Positions 9,475-20,439 of a stretch of DNA of 64,000 nt are shown one piece after another. Origin of the DNA: Gigantopelta aegis (Eukaryota; Mollusca; Gastropoda; Neomphalida; Peltospiridae); the NCBI RefSeq assembly GCF_016097555.1, contig NC_054703.1, positions 6,369,050-6,433,049 of the forward strand, given 5' to 3'. Under the pieces are notes generated by a model. It had not been told where the DNA came from. It made no database searches and was given only the letters and a program-made list of their open reading frames with translations. A program made the translations under genes and the position numbers. Every line of letters starts with the position of its first letter. Within the stretch, counting starts at the first letter, position 1.

Positions 9475-9770
9475 TTTCAGACTCTACACGTTTAGACATA
9501 ATACTAGTTTATGATGTTAGACACAGTATAACTTTAGACATAATACTAGTTTATGATGTTAGACACATTATAACTTTAGACATAATACTAGTTTATGATG
9601 TTAGACACATTATAACTTTAGACATAATACTAGTTTATGATGTTAGACACAGTATAACTTTAGACATAATACTAGTTTATGATGTTAGACACAGTATAAC
9701 TTTAGACATAATACTAGTTTATGATGTTAGACACAGTATAACTTTAGACATAATACTACCTTATGCTAGC
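9475..9770 (+). repeat. 42-bp minisatellite in the 3' region of module 1
   Basis: About seven copies of a unit containing 'ACTTTAGACATAATACTAG' and 'TTTATGATGTTAGACAC'. The length is a multiple of three, giving a repetitive open frame (SITLDIILVYDV) that is not evidence of a protein. It is paralogous to 60034-60560. Confidence 0.93.
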
Positions 9771-10186
9771 TATAAGATGTTCAAGTGTGATGTGTCTACC
9801 ACAAGTTTCACACACAGTGCCTGATTAAACGTTAATTTCACATGCCGTTAATAAGATCTAGAAATGTGACGTGTCTACCGGGTTAAGCTATTGTTATGTC
9901 GTGTTATACTGTTAATAAGATCTAGAAATGTGGCATGTCTACCAGGTTAAGCTATTTTAATGTCATATTATGCTGTTAATAAGATCTAGAAATGTGATGT
10001 GTCTATCAGGTTAAACTATTTTAATATCATTTTATATGTTAGTAAGATTTACAAATGTGAGCTGTAGATATGTGCACGAACTATTTTAGTATTTGTCAAA
10101 CATGTTTTCTGATAATATTGTAAGTTTGTAATCGGATCATAAACACTCTTTTTTTGCAGGTTCTGTGTTTATCAAAATTATATATC
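9771..10186 (+). repeat. 3' region of module 1, last part
   Basis: Three degenerate repeats of 'GTTAATAAGATCTAGAAATG' lead to the poly(A) block. It is collinear with 20090-20280 and 60580-60866. Non-coding. Confidence 0.65.
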
Positions 10187-10192
10187 AATAAA
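10187..10192 (+). terminator. Candidate poly(A) signal of ZNF-1
   Basis: AATAAA is followed at about 25 bp by a T/GT-rich stretch (CACTTTTTGTGTTTTATTTT). The same arrangement occurs at 20280 and 60867, downstream of ZNF-2 and ZNF-4. In the ZNF-3 module the corresponding bases are deleted. Confidence 0.6.
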
Positions 10193-10499
10193 CAACTGAT
10201 TTAAATATTTTCACTTTTTGTGTTTTATTTTGATACCAGTTTAAAATGTTGTACAATTTACATAATTGTTTCTTGTGAAGTACATATAATAACAAACATT
10301 ACAAGTCATGGTAAATGGTCGTGGTGATATTTTTGGCTTCGCTATGACGTTTGATAGCTGAGCTTGTATAGAATTTTTACAAAACCTGGTTAACTCACCT
10401 TGCTGCCAGCTGGGGATCTTCGTATGCAGACATTTTTAGCAAGTATTTTTGAGACACAAACCATGGCAGTATATGGGAAAACGTTTCCGCGATTACCGG

Positions 10500-11230
10500 G
10501 TAATAAAGATAAAAGTGTGCGAGACGTAACTCAATGGTAAAATGCTAGTCTGATGCGCTGTCAGTCTGGGATCAATACCCTCATGTAGGCATAGACAGAC
10601 CGCATCAGGCGAGCACCTAACCACTGGGCTACGTCCCGCCCCTTCTGATAATACGGTCTATTAGATGTAAGCGTATCTCAGTTTCTCCAATACTAGAAAC
10701 CCTAACCACTGGGCTACGTCCCACTCCTTGTGATAATACGGTCTGTTAGATCTAAGCGTATCTCAGTTTCTCCAATACTAGAAACCCTAACCACTGGGCT
10801 ACGTCCCACTCCTTGTGATAATACGGTCTGTTAGATGTAAGCGTATCTCTGTTTCTCAAATACTAGAAACCCTAACCACTGGGCTACGTCCCACTCCTTC
10901 TGATAATACGGTCTGTTAGATCTAAGCGTATCTCAGTTTCTCCAATACTAGAAACCCTAACCACTGGGCTACGTCCCACTCCTTGTGATAATACGGTCTG
11001 TTAGATGTAAGCGTATCTCAGTTTCTCAAATACTAGAAACCCTAACCACTGGGCTACGTCCCACTCCTCATAATACGGTCTGTTAGATCTAAGCCCTCAG
11101 TTTCTCAACTAGAAACCCTACCACTGGGCTACGGCTACATCCCGCCCCTTCTGATACGTCCCGCTCCTTCTCATAATACGGTCTGTTAGATGTAAGCGTA
11201 TCTCAGTTTCTCAAATACTAGAAACCCAAA
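10500..11230. repeat. ~87-bp tandem repeat built from a SINE head and 3' module sequence
   Basis: About six units contain 'AACCACTGGGCTACGTCCC' (reverse of the SINE A-box region), 'GATAATACGGTCTGTTAGAT' and 'GTATCTCAGTTTCTCCAATA'. Single-copy equivalents at 31280-31400 and 62668-62780 show the ancestral order (SINE head, then TGTTAGATCTAAG). Confidence 0.85.
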
Positions 11231-11324
11231 CTTAATTATAATCTTCGTTTCTTCCAAACTGACAGATCATGGATTTAATGAGTTAAAAAAAAAAAAAAAA
11301 TTAAAAACCCAAACTTATACTATT

Positions 11325-11530
11325 TCCGATTAGCAGCAAGTTGTCTGTTCTATGGACACACATACATGATAGTACATACCACAACCTTTGTTACATAAGT
11401 TGTAGAACACTGGCTGGAAGGTCAAATGATCCAATGAGTCCACCGACGGGGATCGATCTTTAATTGCGGATCAAGCTACGTTTTGTCCTCTATGGACCCC
11501 AATGTGATTGCTACAGCGTCTATGGTGGGT
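11325..11530 (-). mobile_element. Diverged tRNA-derived SINE (reverse)
   Basis: 'GATTAGCAGCAAG', 'GTACATACCACAACCTTTG', 'ACACTGGCTGGAAGG' and 'CCACCGACGGGGATCGATC' follow the order of the minus-strand SINEs at 33303 and 42215. A paralogous fragment occurs at 20445-20550, so the insertion predates the module duplication. Confidence 0.65.
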
Positions 11531-11589
11531 TTATCTGACGATGTGTTTCCGTGCAGCACAACGAAAAGACAATCCCAAAACAAATAACC

Positions 11590-11787
11590 CTCAGTCTACA
11601 AGAACAAGAGCGAAGAAAAAGGTCAAATTCCTTCCAAGCAAGACAATTTATCGCAGTCCCATATCTTCGTACTTGAATGGTCCGAACAACAGGCTGCAAT
11701 ACCTTTCTCGTGACGGTTTCCTTTGTGGTAATCAGATTGTTGTTCGGTACGTTTATTTTGTTTACTAGAGCAATTTTCTGCGTTTGA
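11590..11787 (+). promoter_or_regulatory. Candidate promoter / exon 1 copy B (module 2)
   Basis: It parallels 2425-2620, with 'GTCTACAAGAACAAGAG', 'CGTGACGGTTTCCTTTGTGG' and donor-like TTCG|GTACGT near 11750. The transposon at 11788 interrupts its downstream flank; the flank resumes after 13365. Confidence 0.42.
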
Positions 11788-13365
11788 GGAGTTCAGGCGC
11801 AAAACCCAGTAAGTCGATCTGAGTTCGTTTGTTTTAAAATAAAGATTTTTACCTGATGGTAATTTTAATTCTCACTAATTCCACTTTTCCTGTCATGAAA
11901 TGGCTATGGAGCAATGAACAAAACAATATTAATGTAAAAAATTAACCTTTATTAAAAAAAACTTGGTAATTACCAAAATGTGATTGATTTTTCTGCAAAA
12001 CTAAGTAAGTCCACCTTCGGTTTCTTTGCAAAACTCAGTAAGTCCATTTCTGGAGACCAGTCTTATGGAAATGTTGCAGAATCAAAGAACAGACAATTAG
12101 AAACATCTTAAAAGTGAAGGTTGAATTAAACATTTACAAAAGAAGAACTTTACTTGTCCATGGATATACCAAAGTTTGGCAGTTGCTGGCCTATTGTTCC
12201 TAGCCTTCACAAAGCTTTAAAACTGACACTTATTTAAAACGATTGTGCCATCCCAGTGTAATAACAATGACAGTAACATACTCGCTCTAAAATTATAATT
12301 ATGGAAAATAATGCCAGTTGGGTCATAACATACTCTATCCCCCATTGGAAGTCATCAAAAGATTACACGGAAGTTCAGTCAGTCATCTCGCCCCAATTTA
12401 AACACACATCCATCGATTTATTGAAATTGGGGTAGTGAGTGTTAAAGGGACATTCCCGAGTTTGCTGCATTGTAAGATGTTTCAGACTGATAAAATATTC
12501 CTACGATTAAACTTACATATTAAACATATTTTCTTGTTTAGAATATCAGTGTCTGTATATTCAATGTGTTTCTGGTCGTCATAATATTTGTAGGAAGCCC
12601 AAACTGGATTTTGTCTTCAAATAATTTCATACGTACGAAAAAATAGTTTTTAGGAAATAAAATGAAATGAAATATAACCTGGTACATATATTAGAACGAT
12701 CAGAAACACGATTAATATACAGCCACTAATATTGTATGCAGAAAATGTAATTACAGTCGTTAAAAAGTCTCTGTTAGTCGATAATATCTTAAACATTGCT
12801 GCAAACTCGGGAGTGTCACTTTAAAGTAATTGTTCACAATATTGAACAAACTGGCACACCACATAATTCCTGGTCACATGTGCGCATGTTACACGGGGAA
12901 TCAAACCTTCACCACTGTAGCGAGCTGTTTTGGCTATAGAACGGGCCGAACTTCGTGGCCGACGTCGTTTACGCTTTCCTGTTGGTGATAACATCACAGG
13001 TTCGTGAACTACATCATAAATTTCCATAACTAGCCTGGATAAATTGGCTAAAATCTGAAGGCATTATACGAATTCAGCGCGCAAAAAAGATTATCATGGG
13101 CGCGGCCATCTTATGCGTCATGTGATCTGATGCGCACATGTGATTGGCGGACTACAAACTACGTGGTTCTGCAGACAAACTCAGATTGCGTTTACGAGGT
13201 TCCGCAAAGAAACCGTATTCTAGCTTGGATTTAGAATGGGACTAACGGGCTTTTGAAGCAAAATATATTTGCTCATCGGGTACCAGCGACTGAGAAGGTT
13301 TGTCTCCAACGGTTGTCTCAGTTTTCATGGATGTGGCGTTTACGAGGTTTTGCGCCTGAACTCCT
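11788..13365. mobile_element. DNA element with perfect 20-bp inverted repeats, nested MITE inside
   Basis: The ends GAGGAGTTCAGGCGCAAAAC and its exact reverse complement are separated by about 1.58 kb. It interrupts the exon-1 flank: 'TTTTCTGCGTT' on the left continues as 'TTTTTCATTGACAAAG' on the right, matching the uninterrupted copy at 2605-2640. A GTTT duplication is possible. Internal motifs 'AAAACTCAGTAAGTCC' and 'GCGTTTACGAGGTT' repeat the ends. One minus-strand frame (12821-13027, KRKRRRPRSSARSIAKTARY) is unidentified. The superfamily is unknown. Confidence 0.75.
12446..12820. mobile_element. MITE with TTAA target duplication (piggyBac-type)
   Basis: The termini AGGGACATTCCCGAGTTTGC and inverted GCAAACTCGGGAGTGTCACT sit between TTAA at 12442-12445 and 12821-12824. 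About 375 bp, no coding sequence. It is inserted into the element at 11788-13365. A half-copy is at 3945-4070. Confidence 0.85.
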
Positions 13366-13885
13366 CGTTTTTCATTGACAAAGAATGCTCAAATCTATCT
13401 TCAGGTTCACGTTAGTCACTTTTTATATTTTCTACATTGCCTAGTTTTAGCCCATTCAGTTTATTCTTGGCAAATTCACAGTGTCATAATCTGACATTCG
13501 AAATAGAACACGGGTTTGGCCTCTCACTGTTGTGACATCCCGGTTCTACCTGTGAATTATCTCAGTTGGGTTATTGTTTCCTTTGCTATTTGTAATGCAT
13601 TCTGGGGAATACCTTTTAGTAAAATATTAATATTTATATAAATCATAAATGCTTCACGTCAGTTGCTACAAATTGTTAAAAACGAATGCTGGTCAAGTCG
13701 CTCCAAGACCAATTCGCCCCAAAACCAATTCGCCTCCTACCAACTCGCACCCAAAATGTTACCAACTCGCTCCAGTGTTGAGATAAATCGCCCCTGGTCC
13801 AATTTCAACTTTAATGTCCGTAAATAATTGACAAACTTAAAAATGGACGTCTACACCTTAGTGTTCTTCCATTTATTAATATTAC
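13366..13885 (+). repeat. Conserved intron patch of module 2 and degenerate CGCCCC repeats
   Basis: 13380-13680 parallels 3250-3540 and 24380-24650. 13690-13800 holds diverged 'CCAATTCGCCCC' units related to the subterminal repeats of the element at 2693. 'CAGTGAAACTCCGC' at 13886 resembles a pogo-like end, but no partner end was found. Confidence 0.5.
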
Positions 13886-14034
13886 AGTGAAACTCCGCTA
13901 TTACGACCTCTTATTAAAACTGGTTTTATATTAGGGAGATCGTAATATCGGGTAAACAATAAACTATTACAATTAACTATTTTAACGACGTTTGTGAGTT
14001 TGTACACAGTTTCCTCAAAGGAATGATCAGCTAA

Positions 14035-14325
14035 AGGTGCGGGACGTAGACTGGTCGTAAAACTCTCGCTTGATGTGCGATCTGTTTGGGATCGATCTCT
14101 GTCAGTGGCCCATAGGGTTATATCTCGTTCCAGCCAATGCACTACGACTTGTATGCCAAAGGCTGTGGTATGTGCTATCTGTCTGTGGAATGGTGCATAT
14201 AAAAAATCCCTTGCTACTAATGGAAAAATGTAGCCGTTTTCCTAAGACTGATTGACATCCAATAGCCGATGATTAATAAATCAATGTGCTCTGGTGGTAC
14301 CGTTAAACAAAACAAACTTTTGATT
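14035..14325 (+). mobile_element. tRNA-derived SINE, old copy
   Basis: The head GTGCGGGACGTAG and B-box-like GGGATCGATCTC are followed by 'GCCAATGCACTACGACT', 'GTGGTATGTGCTATCTG' and the alternative tail 'ATCAATGTGCTCTGGTGG' and 'CGTTAAACAAAACAAAC'. Many differences from the 33 kb and 42 kb copies indicate greater age. Confidence 0.78.
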
Positions 14326-15590
14326 AGCCAAACCTTTTGGACTCCCGACGGGTGTGCATATTCACCGATATTTAATGCAAATCAACAAAACTATTGGTAT
14401 ATTTAATTAATAAGATGGTAAACATACCACAGCTATTACATATAACGGGCGCAGCCATTTTGTTCCATCCCCGTGGATCAGGTCCTCGTGTAAGCAGAAT
14501 AATTGTTACGTAGCGCGTCAGGTATCTGTCTTAAAGATGAAGAAAAGAAACATAGCGACTTGTTCATGTTTGTAATGATGAAACAGACATGCGTCGCAAA
14601 GTTTTGTAATGATATACACCCTAGTAAGCCAACAACGGGGCACAATTTAAAAATGAATGGTCTAAAGAAAAAAAAAAAATATAAAGTAATTATTAGAGGG
14701 ATTTAAAATATTTTAGAGCGCCAATTATATAAATAATATATACGTGATATGGGTATTTTTAAGATATTAGCAGGCGCGTAGTTTTCTAGCCGACAAAAAC
14801 AAGTTAACAAGTGACCTTCACCAAGTGTCATTTCCGTTTTATAAGAAAAGGGAGAAGCTAATTGTAGGTTATGAACATTACCAACATATCACATTAGTCA
14901 TCAGAGGAAACTGTTTCATTTGTTTATAAACAGTAGTGCTCCCCCCTAGATTTTATCAGGATACAGCTCGGTATTATATGGTATATTATTGCTATGCATG
15001 TACTACCTATTTGTTATTGAATTTTATCGATTGTAATCCGTTGCTATTTTTCATTCACCGCAATGTACACATTACATTATTTATTTATAAATGTTTATGT
15101 TGTATGTATGCCTAAAAAAAGGTCGTCTTTAAGACTATATGTCAAAATGACCAAAAGCTCGCCATCCATCAGCTCTAGCCTTTAACATGGGCGTTATTTG
15201 CTGAAGAAATGTCTGTAGGGGGGTGGGGGGTGGGAAACAGATGTCTTTGGTGCATTCTGGTCGTACGTATGGGATACAATACGTTACTGCTACTGTAATT
15301 TAGACTAAAATACACTGAAAACTACTGAATGTTAACATTTAACTGTGTTATAATTTCCACAGGTTTATGTGTAAAGTCGGTCTGAATAACAACTCGGAAA
15401 ATGACGACTACACGCGCTTATGAAACTTTATTTCATACTACAGTTTGACGTTATTCAGTCATGTCATAAACTATTTCAACGACGTTAAGTTACGGGTGGG
15501 GTGGGTGTGATTTTAATATTCAACTATAGGGTGAGGACATTTTACTCAAATACTTGTATTGTTTTTGCTTGAATTTGACGTTTTGCTTCA
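14326..15590. other. Non-coding stretch, nothing recognised
   Basis: AT-rich sequence without a convincing frame. 'CGGGCGCAGCCATTTTGTTCC' (about 14447) also occurs inverted at about 37690-37720, so at least part belongs to an unidentified repeat family. No RNA gene or conserved module landmark was seen. Confidence 0.5.
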
Positions 15591-16072
15591 GTAGTAGTGG
15601 GGCCCATGGATAGCAAGAGTTGATGTGAACAAAGCCGATAATTAACCGCTTTCCGGATATCGTCGCACCGAATAGTCCGAACAACATCTCATAATAGGTT
15701 TCCAGTGTACATTTCCTTTGTGGTGTCCTCGTTGTTGTTCGGTACGTTCACTTACTTTATTAGATTATTTTCCACGTTTTGTGTTTATAAACTGAAACAG
15801 ATGCTCACATGTTTAGTTAGCTTGAAGCAAATGCCATCATAGCTTATGCATTTTGCTTATTTTTTATCGAAAAATAATTTCTTAATTTTCCAATGATATT
15901 AGTGCTACCCGGAAATGTCGGAGTAGAACAGTGATTCGGACTGATCGTTGCTAACAAGCAATCCATTCCGTCAGTTTGACATAGTTTATTGTTTTCATCG
16001 AGAAGGGAGTCTGATGGATAAGAAGATCAACTCGCCACAACACTGACTCGTATCATATTAACCCAACCCCAC

Positions 16073-16079
<7 letters not shown>

Positions 16080-16103
<24 letters not shown>

Positions 16104-16120
16104 AAAAAAAAAAAAAAAAG
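16080..16120. repeat. Poly-C / poly-A tract
   Basis: Homopolymer C followed by homopolymer A, with the SINE-like fragment 'CTACTGGGCTACGGCCCGC' shortly after (about 16166). Confidence 0.8.
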
Positions 16121-16399
16121 GTGAAGTGTTTTCGAGAACATGAGGCCGGGGAAAATTAGTGTTTTACTACTGGGCTACGGCCCGCGGAAAATCTAGTTAA
16201 AGGATTTAACAATCAACGAAGCCAGCTCTGCCTCACCCCTCACCCCACCACTCACCCCACCCCACACCCCGCCCAAATACAATTTATATATACAAAAGTG
16301 TGCTATAACTGTTTTTAATGTCTTATTATAACCCAGGTTATAATGATCAAGTGGGAAAGTACGATATTTTTTTTTTTTTTTTTGGGGGGGGCCCATACT

Positions 16400-16403
16400 C
16401 TGT

Positions 16404-16459
<56 letters not shown>

Positions 16460-16500
16460 CCACAATATATACGTACGTATGTATGTATGTATGTATTTAT
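16400..16500. repeat. (GT)n and (GTAT)n microsatellite
   Basis: A pure GT run with a GTAT run on its right, paralogous to the shorter one at 17680-17770. Repeat length differs between the two tandem copies. Confidence 0.95.
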
Positions 16501-16795
16501 GTATGATTTTATAAAAGTTAATAATTTAAAATAAAAGTGATTGGGGTGCCATGAGCCCCGTACCCCACCTCGCTAATCGACTATTCATTGAATCACTATA
16601 CTAGTGTCCAAACATGGAGGGTGGTTGAGGTTGAAGCAGCTTCCAGTCAACAAACATATTTGTAGATTTGTAGAAACTAGATACAAGTTAAATATAGTCT
16701 TCCAGACGGATTAGTTGATGATTAATTAAAAAAATAACAGTCAAAAATCAATACTTGCTAACTAAATATTAAAGAAAACACACACACACACAGAA

Positions 16796-16798
<3 letters not shown>

Positions 16799-16861
<63 letters not shown>
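16799..16861. repeat. (GA)n microsatellite, copy 1
   Basis: A pure GA run immediately before the duplicated leader; the paralogous run is at 18004-18075. Confidence 0.97.
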
Positions 16862-16863
<2 letters not shown>

Positions 16864-17164
16864 GCTAGAGTTGAAGCAAAACAAGAATTTTCTTGGCATA
16901 TTGCTCAAGTTCGATTATCTTTCATTTATCCATTTACTGCTTCACTTTCAGTACTACAACTTTCAATTTGAAGGCAGATCAATAAGTTGGCATCCCTTGT
17001 ACTCTTTCTTCGCTGATTTTCAACTGTTTTTTCCCCAATTTTGAAGATTTTCTTCAGCAGTGTCCCCCCCCCCCCCCCCCCCGGCTGGTACGGTTATGCT
17101 ATTTTATTATCATCATTTTAAAAATAATTGTATACAGGGAATTATTGTTTTAACACAATATATC

Positions 17165-17678
17165 AGCAGAGCAAGACAACATGAGTTGATGTGAACAGAG
17201 CCGATAATTAACCGCTGTCCGCATATCGTCGCACCGAATAGTCCGAACAACAGCTCAGAATAGGTTTCCGGTGTGCATTTCCTTTGTGGTGACCGGTAGG
17301 TTCACTTCCTTTATTAAATTATTTTCTACGTTTTGTGTTTATAAACTGAAACAAATGCTCACATATATAGTTAGGTTGAAGCAAATGACATCGTAGCTTA
17401 TGCATTTTGCTTCCTTTTTTTTTTACCGAACAGGAATTACTTTATTTTCCAATAATATTAGATCGCTACCCGGAAATGTCGGAGTAGAATAGTTATTCGG
17501 ACTGATCGTGACTAACAAGCAATTCATTCCGTCAGTTTGACATAGTTTATTGTTTTCATCTAGAGGGGAGTCAGATTTAATGTCTCATTATAGCCCAGGC
17601 TATAAAGATAAAGTGGGAAAGTATGATATTTGTGTGACCGTTTTTGTAGGGGGTGGTGGGTGGGCGGGCAACCCATAC

Positions 17679-17710
<32 letters not shown>

Positions 17711-18001
17711 GACCCACACTATATATGTACGTATGTATCTATGTATGTATGTATGTACGTATGTATGTATGAATTTATAAAATTTAATAATTTAAAATAA
17801 AAATGATTAGGGTGCCATGACCCCCGTGCCCCACATGGCTACACAACTGTAATCATTGAATCACTGTACTAGTGTCCAAACATGGAGTGTGGTTTGGGTT
17901 GAAGCAGCTTTCAGTCAACAGACATATTTGTAGATGGACGATCGAGCACCTTAGATGTGAAGGACTGGAAACAGATCATGAACTAGATACAAGTTAAATA
18001 T

Positions 18002-18075
<74 letters not shown>

Positions 18076-18155
18076 GAAGCAAAAGATGAAGTTTCTTGGC
18101 ATGTTGGTCAAGTCTTTGATTCTGTTTCATTTATCCATTTACTGGTTCTTTCAGT
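17165..18155 (+). promoter_or_regulatory. Upstream part of module 2, tandem copy 2: candidate exon 1 and intron
   Basis: It contains the exon-1-like block at 17205-17300 (GTCCGCATATCGTCGCACC, then CTTTGTGGTGACCG|GTAGGT) and an intron with GT and GA microsatellites, ending at the finger-exon acceptor TTCTTTCAG at about 18155. This copy is joined to ZNF-2. Compared with copy 1 the donor region has a short deletion, so splicing from this block is uncertain. Confidence 0.42.
18004..18075. repeat. (GA)n microsatellite, copy 2
   Basis: About 36 GA units lie 80 bp upstream of the splice acceptor of the ZNF-2 exon. Confidence 0.97.
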
Positions 18156-18305
18156 ACTACAACTTTGAATTTGAAGACACATCGGCAAGTTTTCATTCCA
18201 GGCTGGTTTCAGAGAGGCTGGTGAAGAAAAAAGATGCTGTGAATCAGATCAAAACGTTAAAGCTCCTCTGTTTTAAAAAAAACACCTCAAATATGTCTAG
18301 TAGTC

Positions 18306-19556
18306 ATGATATTTGTGCTGAACGTGAGGTCTCGTCAAAACATTGTGGAAAACATACTTGATCTGGAAGAACAAACATCAGCACATTCTTGTCTTTCCAA
18401 TGTGTGTTTAAAGTATTTCTCTCACAAGTGTCACATGCAGCATATGAGGATCCACACTGGTGAACGACCATATCAGTGTGAGGTGTGCAGGAAGTGTTTT
18501 TGTGAGAAAAAATACTTGAAAAGGCACATGTTAATTCACACTGGAGTTAAGAAATTCAAATGTGAGGTGTGTACGAAATGTTTCTTACACAGTTTCCTCT
18601 TGAAAAGACACACGTTGATTCACACTGGTGTTAAGCGTTTCAGTTGTGAGGTGTGTACAAAATGTTTCTCACAAAATTTCCACTTGAAACAACATATGTT
18701 GGTTCACACTGGTGTTAAGAATTTCAAATGTGAGGTATGTGCAAAATGTTTCTTACACAGTTTCCTCTTGAAAAGACACACGTTAATTCACACTGGTGTT
18801 AAGCGTTTCAGTTGTGAGGTGTGTACAAAATGTTTCTCACAAAATTTTCACTTGAAACAACATATGTTGGTTCACACTGGTGTTAAGAATTTCAAATGTG
18901 AGGTATGTGCAAAATGTTTCTCACAAAATATCACCTTGAAACAACATATGTTGGTTCACACTGGTGTTAAGAATTTCAAATGTGAGGTATGTGCAAAATG
19001 TTTCTCACAAAATACCTACTTGAAACAACATATGTTGGTTCACACAGGTGTTAGGAATTTCAGATGTGAGATATGTGCAAAATGTGTCTCACACAATACC
19101 ACGTTGAAAAAACATATGTTGGTTCACACTGGTGTTAAGAATTTCAGATGTCAGGTATGTGCAAAATGTTTCTCACAAAATATTGACCTGAAACGACATA
19201 TTTTGGTTCACACAGGTGTTAAGAATTTCAAATGTGAGGTATGTGCAAAATGTTTTCCAATCAATAGCAGGTTGAAACAACACATGTTGGTTCACACAGG
19301 TGTTAAGAATTTCAAATGTGAGGTATGTGCAAAATGTTTTCCAATCAATAGCAGGTTGAAACAACACATGTTGGTTCACACAGGTGTTAAGAATTTCAAA
19401 TGTGAGGTATGTGCCAAATGTTTTTCAAGCAAAGGGAACGTGAAACATCATATGTTTGTTCACACAGGGAATAAACCTTTCAAGTGTCACAGGTGCACAG
19501 AATGTTTCTTGTACGGTTATCAGCTGAAACGTCATCAGTTAATTCATGGCAATTAG
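18306..19556 (+). CDS. ZNF-2: C2H2 zinc finger protein, 13 fingers, N-terminal frameshift
   Basis: Predicted nuclear DNA-binding protein. The finger frame opens at Met 18306 and runs to a stop at 19554. The family's conserved start (MSSSHDICAEREVSSKHC) is present at 18293 but in another frame; an extra G near 18345 relative to ZNF-1 and ZNF-4 separates them. The usual first finger is degenerate (CLSNVC, with two small deletions). Thirteen canonical fingers follow, ending FKCHRCTECF...HQLIHGN. Fingers 2-3 are repeated as 4-5, and fingers 10 and 11 are identical in protein. Most linkers are TGVKN. A new start at 18306 would give a usable protein lacking the first finger; otherwise the locus is an early pseudogene. 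Confidence 0.78.
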   Translation: MIFVLNVRSRQNIVENILDLEEQTSAHSCLSNVCLKYFSHKCHMQHMRIHTGERPYQCEVCRKCFCEKKYLKRHMLIHTGVKKFKCEVCTKCFLHSFLLKRHTLIHTGVKRFSCEVCTKCFSQNFHLKQHMLVHTGVKNFKCEVCAKCFLHSFLLKRHTLIHTGVKRFSCEVCTKCFSQNFHLKQHMLVHTGVKNFKCEVCAKCFSQNITLKQHMLVHTGVKNFKCEVCAKCFSQNTYLKQHMLVHTGVRNFRCEICAKCVSHNTTLKKHMLVHTGVKNFRCQVCAKCFSQNIDLKRHILVHTGVKNFKCEVCAKCFPINSRLKQHMLVHTGVKNFKCEVCAKCFPINSRLKQHMLVHTGVKNFKCEVCAKCFSSKGNVKHHMFVHTGNKPFKCHRCTECFLYGYQLKRHQLIHGN

Positions 19557-20279
19557 AAACCTCTAACACAGACTGGTTTAACTTCAAACACCATTTTGAA
19601 GTGCCTAATGAGTTTCATATTAATTAGAGAGGTGTGTTGCTCAGTAGAAGTGTGATCGGCGATGGAATTAACACTCGTGATACCACTATGCCAGCCTACC
19701 CATAACTTTCACGAACATCATGAATAAGGACGAATGTATAATGGATGTATATGGTTCTTTGTTCGCTGTGGGTGTCAGGACTACACAAGCATGGCTCTGA
19801 ACAGCTATACTACATTGGTTTTTTGGAAAATTCAACATGGCTGCTGCTTATAGATTGCGAGATGTGTCTACCAACGAGCTTAGACTACTGGTTATAAGAT
19901 TTTCAAACGTGATGTATCTACCAACGATCTTAGACTGCTGGTTATAAGACTTTCAAATGTGATGTGTCTACCAACGATCTTAGACTGCTGGTTATAAGAC
20001 TTTCAAATGTGATGTATCTACCAAAAGATTTTAGAAACAGTAACGTTTTGACATAGTACTAGTAGATGCTGGTTATGAAGTTTTGAAGTGTGATTGTTCA
20101 GACTATTTTAATGTCATTTTTATGCTGTTAATAAGATTTACAAATGTGAGCTGTGGATTTGTATACAAACTATTTTAGTATTAAATGTTGTCAAGCATAT
20201 TTTTTGATGATATTGTAAGTTTCTAATCTGATCATAAACACTTTTTTTGTAAGCTCTGTGTTTATGAAAAGTATATATC
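19557..20279 (+). repeat. 3' region of ZNF-2 module (short form)
   Basis: One copy of the ~110-bp repeat (19560-19680) is followed by the block 'CACGAACATCATGAATAAG' and 'GAAAATTCAACATGGCTGCTG' (also at 30250-30390), then three ~60-bp repeats of 'TTAGACTGCTGGTTATAAG' and the block shared with 20-460. It is much shorter than in modules 1, 3 and 4, with no transposon and no 42-bp array. Confidence 0.7.
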
Positions 20280-20285
20280 AATAAA
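20280..20285 (+). terminator. Candidate poly(A) signal of ZNF-2
   Basis: AATAAA in the conserved context TATATCAATAAATAACTG, followed by 'CACTTTTTGGTTTTCATTT'. It lies 724 bp after the stop codon. Confidence 0.6.
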
Positions 20286-20439
20286 TAACTGATTTAAATA
20301 TTTTCACTTTTTGGTTTTCATTTCGAGATCAGTTTAGAAGGGTGAGCAATTTAAATAAATATTTCTTGTGAAGTAATAACAAACAGTCATGGTAAACGGT
20401 CGTGATGACATGTTTTGCTTCTCTATGCCGATTGCGCAT

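Larger units (their letters stand above)
15600..17045 (+). repeat. Upstream part of module 2, tandem copy 1 (no finger exon)
   Basis: 15600-16020 matches 17165-17575, 16310-16700 matches 17575-18000, and 16860-16990 matches 18070-18200. The unit includes an exon-1-like block (CCGAATAGTCCGAACAAC, donor-like TTCG|GTACGT near 15742), an intron, and a copy of the finger-exon splice site (CACTTTCAG|TACTAC, about 16952), but no zinc finger coding sequence follows. It is an orphan 5' half made by a ~1.5-kb tandem duplication. Confidence 0.75.

Noticed and set aside
13882-13990. A second pogo/Tigger-like element beginning CAGTGAAACTCCGC
   Set aside because: Only one end was found and no TA-flanked partner end in the following 2 kb; left as an unassigned fragment.
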